Assembly: GCF_040448675.1 (NCBI RefSeq)
Contig: NZ_CP159289.1
Span: 6,183,001 to 6,247,000 of the forward strand
Reading direction: 5' to 3'
Length of the DNA stretch: 64,000 nt
DNA from: Dyadobacter sp. 676
GTDB taxonomy: Bacteria; Bacteroidota; Bacteroidia; Cytophagales; Spirosomataceae
Shown here piece after piece: positions 58,548 to 64,000 of the stretch. The position numbers and the translations under genes are program-made. The notes beneath the pieces are model-generated. The model was not told the DNA's origin. It ran no database searches and was given only the letters and a program-made list of their open reading frames with translations. Within the stretch, counting starts at the first letter, position 1. Each line of letters begins with the position of its first letter.

Positions 58548-59111
58548 TCAAATTTTTCCTGCTCTGATCCTGCTGAGCGTCTCCTGCGTAATGCCCAGGT
58601 AAGAAGCTATATGTCCCAGCGGGACGCGCAACATGATGTCGGGGAACTTTTCGAGCATGGAATTGTACCGCTCCTGCGCCGACTGGAACTGGATTGAGTA
58701 CAGTTTGTCCGAAAATGTTTTGACGGCATTCATCATCACGAGCCGGCTCAGCTTCTGCAATGCCTGCGAGCCGTCGATGAATTTTTCCAGATCCTGGTAA
58801 ACGATCGTGCGGACGACGCTGTTTTCGAGGACCTCCACACCATAAGGAGAGGGGTTTCGAAAGAAAACACTTTCAATCGAGACGAAAAAGCTGTCTTCCG
58901 GAATAAATGAATGGGTAATGTCTTTGCCGTCCTTGAGGTAATAGGTGCGTGCTATGCCCTTTTCGAGGTAAAATACTTTCTGGGAAAAATTGTACGGCGA
59001 CAGCAGCCGGTGACCTTTCGGCAGTTCTTCCGTTTTGAACGCCTCCATTGCCAGGACTTCCAATTCCGGTGTTAATGCTATGTGCTGTCTTACAAATTGG
59101 AGCAATTCCAT
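58548..59111 (-). CDS. Crp/Fnr-family transcriptional regulator beside the efflux operon
   Basis: A 187-residue regulator with an N-terminal beta-roll (about 20-100; KGHRLLSPYNFSQKVFYLEK) and a C-terminal winged helix (GHIASYLGITQETLSRIRAG). Glu177, Ser180 and Arg181 occupy the positions of FNR Glu209, Ser212 and Arg213, which read TTGAT. There are no cysteines, so it cannot hold an FNR-type iron-sulfur cluster, and its signal must be something else. It is a probable regulator of the efflux genes just downstream, whose promoter region has a perfect TTGAT-N4-ATCAA site. Confidence 0.9.
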   Translation of the reverse strand: MELLQFVRQHIALTPELEVLAMEAFKTEELPKGHRLLSPYNFSQKVFYLEKGIARTYYLKDGKDITHSFIPEDSFFVSIESVFFRNPSPYGVEVLENSVVRTIVYQDLEKFIDGSQALQKLSRLVMMNAVKTFSDKLYSIQFQSAQERYNSMLEKFPDIMLRVPLGHIASYLGITQETLSRIRAGKI

Positions 59112-59208
59112 ACGCGTATATACCTGGCCGCATTGCGGGGGGCGGCGCCCCTAACATAATTATTTCGGCCCGAATACGCGCAATGCATTGCCGGATTTAT
59201 TAAATAGG

Positions 59209-60460
59209 TCAGTCAGTAATCAATGCCTTTTCCCGGATCATTTTGACCAGGGCAGCCGAAATCTTTGCATGGCCCGAAGCGTTGAGGTGCCCGTCGATCG
59301 GATAATAGTCCCGCGCGCTGAGCAATTCGTCGGCATGCAGGAAAAACAGGTGCCCGTCACCGTTCTTTTTTGCCTCCGCTTCGAACGTACGGATTAATTC
59401 CGGCCGTGTATAACGCCCGTCGAGATGCATTATAATGATATTCCCCTTGTAATACCTGCGGATTTTAGCGATCGATTTGAAGAAATATGCGGTGTGAGCT
59501 TTCGTTTCTGCGGGCGTTTTGACATCGGGCGGCGTAACCACTTCGAGCTGCCGGCCTTTTATCCACGCCGACAATGCCCCCCCCAATTTCCCGAAAGACC
59601 TGGACAGGACTCGTCCAGACACGTTTCAGCAGGTCCTTTTCCCGGACAAAGAAATAGGTATAGCGCATCGGGTAATAGCTTTCGTTGACCCGATTGAACA
59701 CCACAGTATTTTCGAACGTCTCCGGCGTTAGCAACTGGCCCTGATTGTTGGGTTCGTTGCGCGCTTCGTTTTCCTCAAGGTCGTTGTCGCAATATTGCAA
59801 CACCATCAGCTTGCAGGAATCCCTTTTTATTTTTGAGAAAAGCAGCATTTCCCGGTAGGTGCCGTACGAAGAAATGCCTGCGTTAAGCGTTTTCACACCC
59901 AGTTTCCTGCCGGTCAGATCGGCGTAGGTCCGGTCCTGGTCCACGCCCCAGCCCATGGTGAACGAGTCGCCCAGAAATACGAGTTCAGGATTGTCGAGCG
60001 AAGCTTCGTCGTCACGGACGCCAAAGCTGTTGATTTTGAATGCATTACTGTATTCTAGGCTCGAATGCACGCCCTGGCTCCCTGGACGGAGCACATAGCC
60101 AAGGTCGGCCGAATAGCTCGTAAAATGCCGGTTAAACTGGATTACGTCGCGATAGTTGACCCATTTGTCGAGCACGCCGATCTCATGGCGGTCGGCGTGG
60201 CGGTTCACGTCGACGGTATGCCGGATGTAAAAATAGGAGGCGATTTCCGCAACGGCCGGAATCAGCAGGGCCGTCCAGAAAGGCAGTTTCAGCAAACGGG
60301 TAACGGACCAGCAGAAAAGGACGAAGGCAATAGGGACCAGTGCTCTAAACAGCACGACTGTCCAGATAAAGTGTGTGAAGAGCTGCCACCGGTACACTGT
60401 GATGGCCAGGAGCAGATAGCCTGAAAAAACGGCGATCAACCCGATCTGTCTTTGCGTCAT
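59209..60460 (-). CDS. Membrane-anchored SGNH/GDSL-family hydrolase, apparent frameshift
   Basis: A protein of about 417 residues. It starts at ATG 60460 (the frame also has GTG 60484) with three membrane segments (GLIAVFSGYLLLAITVY; FIWTVVLFRALVPIAFVLFC; FWTALLIPAVAEIASYFYI). A soluble SGNH domain follows: block I ELVFLGDSFTMGWGVD, and the catalytic Asp/His in YYPIDGHLNASGHA near the end. The reading frame breaks at eight C's (59577-59584). Removing one joins VFREIG to GALSAWIKGRQLEVV. It resembles acyl-transfer or esterase proteins acting on surface polysaccharides; the reaction is inferred. Confidence 0.78.
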
Positions 60461-60606
60461 AGAATCACTGTAAGGATTAGGCACGGCAATTTAGCCGCTT
60501 ACGTAAAAACCAGACACAGAAAACGCGCGATATTTCACAAAATTCTTTTACTTTTTTTGAAAATATTTATAATTGACTGATTATCTGGTTGCTAGAATTC
60601 GTCGTT

Positions 60607-60638
60607 GTAAAAAACGGGTTACACTTTCGCATAACCCG
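60607..60638 (-). terminator. Rho-independent terminator of the esterase gene
   Basis: On the minus strand, AACGGGTT and AACCCGTT form the stem and are followed by a T run. It lies about 28 bases after the esterase stop. Confidence 0.85.
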
Positions 60639-60665
60639 TTCCCGTGTAGCAGTATATACTAAAAT

Positions 60666-61646
60666 TTACTTCAAAGCCTCGCGGATAGCGGCTCCGGCCT
60701 GGAGCAGCGCGCCCTGCACGGCAGGCACGTGGGCCAGCGGGTTGAGCAAGCCGTAGTCGTGGATAAGGCCCTGGTATCTTACCAACGTGGTTTTAACGCC
60801 GGCCGCTTCCAGTTTGCGGGCGTATGATTCACCTTCGTCGCGCAGTACGTCGTTTTCGGCTGTTTGGACAAGGGCGGGGGGAAGGCCCTGAAGCTGTTCG
60901 GTCGTGGCCTGGAGCGGCGATGCATAGCGGTGCTTTCTTTCTTCCGGATTGGTGGTGTAATTGTCCCAAAACCATTTCATCATATTTTTGGTCAGGAAGC
61001 GGCCTTCGGCGAACTGGTTGTACGACCCGGTTTCGAAATTGGCGTCGGTTACCGGCCATAACAGCACTTGCAGTTTTATTTCAGGCCCCTGATTGTCTTT
61101 GGCTTTCAGGGCAGTTACCGCTGCCATGTTGCCTCCGACGCTGTTACCGGCCACGACCAGCCTGCTACCGTCCACATTCATTTCGTTGCCGTGCGCTGCC
61201 ACCCATTTGGTCGCTGCGTATATCTCGTTGATTGCCACGGGATATTTAGCTTCCGGCGACGGCGTGTAGTTCACGAAAACCGCTGCGGCACCCGAATAAA
61301 CCACCAGGTCGCGGACGATGCGTTTATGCGTAGGGAAGTCGCCCAGCACCCAGCCTCCGCCGTGAATGAAGATGAACACGGGCAGTTTTTCGGTAGTACC
61401 TGCGGGTTTTACGATATCGAGCTTAACGGTAATACCATCTTCTGTAATGGTTTTTTGGCTGGTTTCGATACCGGACAAATCTACTTCTACCGAGTTTTGC
61501 GCACCTACGAGCACATTACGCGCATCGGCGGGCGAAAGTTGCTCCAATGGGGTACCGCCTCCCGAGTTCAACGCATTCAGAAAGGTTTTTACGTCTTCAA
61601 AAATAGCGGGGTCGTTGGCCGGGTCGATGATATTCAGAGTTTCCAT
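60666..61646 (-). CDS. HSL-family (family IV) alpha/beta-hydrolase esterase
   Basis: A 326-residue cytoplasmic esterase. The family's oxyanion motif is FIHGGGWVLGDF, the nucleophile elbow is VVAGNSVGGNM (Ser in GNSVG), the acid is expected in DVLRDEGESYARKLEAAG and the catalytic His in YQGLIHDYGLLNPL. No signal peptide. It hydrolyses short-chain esters in characterised relatives. A strong terminator follows. Confidence 0.92.
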   Translation of the reverse strand: METLNIIDPANDPAIFEDVKTFLNALNSGGGTPLEQLSPADARNVLVGAQNSVEVDLSGIETSQKTITEDGITVKLDIVKPAGTTEKLPVFIFIHGGGWVLGDFPTHKRIVRDLVVYSGAAAVFVNYTPSPEAKYPVAINEIYAATKWVAAHGNEMNVDGSRLVVAGNSVGGNMAAVTALKAKDNQGPEIKLQVLLWPVTDANFETGSYNQFAEGRFLTKNMMKWFWDNYTTNPEERKHRYASPLQATTEQLQGLPPALVQTAENDVLRDEGESYARKLEAAGVKTTLVRYQGLIHDYGLLNPLAHVPAVQGALLQAGAAIREALK

Positions 61647-61843
61647 GATCTTAAAGGTTTTGATTTGCTATTGTTTTCGTTTTGTCTTTGTGGTGATTGA
61701 TTGACAGGACAAAACTAGACGTGGCGGAAACCGGAAACATTAACCTAGGTTAAGAAAGTGGAAAATGGAAAAATATATCTTCCATTGAGAGCGAATCCAT
61801 CGCTACTGTGAGAGGTTAGGTGTGTATCTTGAGATAAATATTA

Positions 61844-62539
61844 TCAATTAGATACTGGTTTTGTTAGCAAAAACGATAATTTGATGGAATACCCGTGTCG
61901 GAAGATGCTCCGTCGCACTTCGCCGCCGGTGGACAGCCGGTATCTCTTCGAAAAAGTATTCCCGAGATCGCCTTTATATTCTCCGAACAATCCGATTCGC
62001 TTCCATTGCAGGCCCATTTCCCCAGAGACACGCGGATTGAATCTGTTGTATTCCTGAGCGTTCCCATGAAAACGGGTGCTATCGTTTCTCTTTTCCGAGT
62101 AACCCAGGAAATACTCCGTTTGCAGACCGAGGCCAGCAACTAACTTAACAAGCGACCGACCCGACAAATAACCACGCAGACTGAGCCCGAGAGAAACAAT
62201 GTGATGTCGCTCTTTTTGTAAATAGTCTAAATGGTTGCAGTTACACAGCGTATTTGTCGGGACATTCTGATTGCTATAATAGGTTCTGACCAGGACAGAG
62301 ATTCGATGCGCGACAAATTTCTCGCCGTAAGCACCTACCTCTATCGAATGTTTGGACGCGAAATGGCTTTTTGCATCCGGAATACCGCCAGCACCGTTTA
62401 GTTTCCGGTTATAGTAGTCCTTTCCATAGCCAGCGAAAATTCCAATCTGCAGTTTGCTGAAATCTTGCGAAATCACCGGGTTACTCTGGAATAGTAGTAT
62501 TAGTATGATGAGGAGCGAAGTTACTAATGGGTTTTTCAT
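61844..62539 (-). CDS. Small outer-membrane beta-barrel-like protein of unknown function
   Basis: A 231-residue secreted protein. The signal peptide is LLIILILLFQSNPVISQ. The mature protein is made of alternating strands ending with aromatic or hydrophobic residues (KLQIGIFAGYGKDYYNRKL; ISVLVRTYYSNQNVP; GLQTEYFLGYSEKR; RIGLFGEYKGDLGN; YSIKLSFLLTK), as expected for an 8- to 10-stranded outer-membrane barrel. It contains one CNCNH pair. I know no family. It lies next to a broken secreted-protein gene. Confidence 0.68.
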   Translation of the reverse strand: MKNPLVTSLLIILILLFQSNPVISQDFSKLQIGIFAGYGKDYYNRKLNGAGGIPDAKSHFASKHSIEVGAYGEKFVAHRISVLVRTYYSNQNVPTNTLCNCNHLDYLQKERHHIVSLGLSLRGYLSGRSLVKLVAGLGLQTEYFLGYSEKRNDSTRFHGNAQEYNRFNPRVSGEMGLQWKRIGLFGEYKGDLGNTFSKRYRLSTGGEVRRSIFRHGYSIKLSFLLTKPVSN

Positions 62540-62562
62540 GATTTTATCGGCTTGTTTTTAAA

Positions 62563-63064
62563 TCATTGTAATAGTATGCGCATCCTTTCAGGTTTTAATT
62601 TTGAATTTTTGTTTGGAACAGCGTGAATGTAATATGTCCCTCGACTTAGATCTGATACGTCCATTTTACCTTGTTTCCGTCGATAAATTGTTTGTTATTG
62701 AAAATGTCAACTACGTTGATCTTTCTAACAATTTTTCGAGAGTCTTCGCTGATAAGTTGTACTTCACCATAAAGATTTTCCAGATAATCTGTATTCTCAA
62801 ATTCAAATGTTATAAAATCATTCGCCGGATTAGGATAGGCGACAAAGGCTGCGCAACTGACAGATTTAAATCATTCGAAGCGGGAATCCCTTCGATAAGA
62901 GCTCGGTCATAATATTGAACCAGTACGACCTTTTTACTCAGGTAAACGGGATATTTTGTATTATTAGCGAAATGATACACGTCCTGGGCGAACGCATTAA
63001 AACTTGAATGAGGCAGGACGAATGCAATCATTACTGCCAGTAAAGAAAAAATGTGTGTTTTCAT
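62563..63064 (-). pseudogene. Broken gene for a type IX-secreted protein
   Basis: The N-terminus (HIFSLLAVMIAFVLPHSSFN, AFAQ) is a signal peptide, followed by about 55 residues (YLSKKVVLVQYYDRALIEG). A frame change near 62850 leads into AAFVAYPNPANDFITFEFEN, and a second near 62664 leads into MDVSDLSRGTYYIHAV and PERMRILLQ, stop 62563. YPNPANDF and LSRGTYYI are the hallmark of the type IX secretion C-terminal sorting domain. The mature part between signal and sorting domain is far too short for a normal cargo. An internal deletion and at least two frame changes make this a pseudogene. Confidence 0.65.
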
Positions 63065-63231
63065 AGTAAATAAGTTTTAGCTGTATCACATGTAACCGCA
63101 GTGGTGGGCAAAGAACTCCATTGCCATATCGACTTAAATCGATCTGGAACTAAACCTAGATAAGTTTGAACTTTAAAACTATTTTCCTTGTCAGGCGATG
63201 ATCAGACGGCAATGGGCGGATTATCAAACGC

Positions 63232-64000
63232 CTAATCCTGTAACCGCTTCACAATCCACGGCAGCGTCAATCCCTGGCCGATCAGCGTAAAGAGTACCAC
63301 GGCTACGGAAATGAAGATGATGGCATTCCGCATCGGAAAGGGCGTGCCGTCGTGCAGGTGGGTAGGGAGACCGATGGCGATGGCCAGCGAAACGATGCCC
63401 CGCATGCCCGACCAACTGATGATCAGACTGTTTTTGAAATCCAGGAGCGCATTTTCGCTGATCCGGCCCCGGCCGGTTTCGAAGCCTTTTTGCAGATTGG
63501 CCTTTTGCCAGAAGACCCGCACCATGCGAAGGACCAGAGCGATAATGGTGATAATCAATGCATAGCCGACGTAGGGCAACAATTGATCGCTGCTGATGTT
63601 TTTGATTACGTAGGGGAACTGCAATCCTATTAATATGAAGATCAGCCCGTTGAGGAGGAAAATGATGATTTCCCAAATGGCTTTGGATTGTTGTTTGAGC
63701 GGTGCGGGGAATATTTTCTTACTGAAATCGGCAATGCCCAGGCCGAGGATCACGACCGCGATAACGCCGGAAACTTCCAGTTCTTCCGCGACCCGGTAGG
63801 CCACAAACGGCATCAGGAGCATCATGCCGATGGTTGCCTGCGGGTTGTTGTGAATGCGCATGATGATCGCGCCGAGAATCCGGCCTATGACCAGCCCCAC
63901 GACCGCACCACCCAGGAGCAGAACGGCAAATTCCGCGGATGCTTTCCAGAATATAAAAGCGGAACCCGTGACGGCAGCCACCGAAAAACGATAGGCAACC
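63232..64000 (-). CDS. C-terminal half of a CPA1-type Na+/H+ antiporter, cut by the window edge
   Basis: About 256 residues are present, reading from the edge without a stop. Transmembrane helices are clear (FAVLLLGGAVVGLVIGRILG; VIAVVILGLGIADFS; EIIIFLLNGLIFILIGLQFP; IITIIALVLRMVRVFW; IVSLAIAIGL; AIIFISVAVVLFTLIGQGLT). ISWSGMRGIVSLAIAIGLP is the conserved antiporter motif, with its Arg. It should exchange Na+ or K+ for protons. The start is outside the window. Confidence 0.88.
   Translation of the reverse strand, partial: VAYRFSVAAVTGSAFIFWKASAEFAVLLLGGAVVGLVIGRILGAIIMRIHNNPQATIGMMLLMPFVAYRVAEELEVSGVIAVVILGLGIADFSKKIFPAPLKQQSKAIWEIIIFLLNGLIFILIGLQFPYVIKNISSDQLLPYVGYALIITIIALVLRMVRVFWQKANLQKGFETGRGRISENALLDFKNSLIISWSGMRGIVSLAIAIGLPTHLHDGTPFPMRNAIIFISVAVVLFTLIGQGLTLPWIVKRLQD

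Noticed and set aside
58548..59111. Second Crp/Fnr regulator as an oxygen sensor
   Set aside because: The protein contains no cysteine, so an FNR-type iron-sulfur cluster is not possible.

Overview
The window looks like chromosome of a Bacteroidota bacterium, most likely Cytophagales/Spirosomaceae (Dyadobacter-like). The evidence is three SusC/SusD pairs, an ECF sigma/FecR switch, a C-terminal sorting domain of the type IX secretion kind, TAnnTTTG-type promoters without clear Shine-Dalgarno sequences, and many Tat- or lipobox-tagged secreted enzymes. The genus is inferred. I see no rRNA, tRNA, CRISPR array, insertion sequence or phage.

Layout: (1) 1-9.5 kb: an edge-truncated regulator-like gene, SusC/SusD locus A with a large secreted protein, then a Crp-type regulator with a perfect CRP-type palindrome in front of a nitronate monooxygenase gene. 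(2) 9.5-18.5 kb: an HD hydrolase, an AraC regulator, an ABC transporter whose permease is fused to an M1 peptidase, and a LytS/LytTR two-component pair. (3) 18.4-19.75 kb: gene debris (tcdA and fecR relics) around an HxlR regulator. (4) 19.75-31 kb: secreted carbohydrate/redox genes: a sugar isomerase-like protein, carboxylesterase, PhyH dioxygenase with AraC regulator, a Tat-exported Gfo/Idh/MocA protein, a Tat amidohydrolase, a HiPIP and a haem-less dehydrogenase-like HEAT protein. (5) 31.3-40.9 kb: SusC/SusD locus B with its own sigma/FecR pair, a metallophosphatase and a beta-propeller glycosidase. (6) 41-45.3 kb: tandem lipoproteins, a PepSY-like lipoprotein, an ECF sigma factor and a membrane protein that seems to join anti-sigma and beta-barrel parts. 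(7) 45.4-52.9 kb: a Gfo/Idh/MocA oxidoreductase carrying a flavinylation-type motif and overlapping apbE, followed by SusC/SusD locus C. (8) 53-59.1 kb: an RND efflux operon with an FNR-like palindrome next to a Crp/Fnr-family gene. (9) 59.2-64 kb: an SGNH protein, an HSL-type esterase, a beta-barrel protein, a broken T9SS cargo gene and an edge-truncated Na+/H+ antiporter.

The most unusual signals are the Gfo/Idh/MocA-ApbE overlap, in which the oxidoreductase has a near-perfect covalent-FMN attachment motif (DGVTGAT), and the match between two Crp/Fnr recognition helices and the two palindromes lying beside their genes.

Caution: ten genes are split by a one-base excess in a G/C run of six or more (9075, 10817, 12018, 16083, 26389, 36400, 40481, 49301 and 59577 are the clear cases, and all restore to a normal protein when one base is removed). 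This looks like systematic base-calling error rather than gene decay, so these are annotated as single genes.
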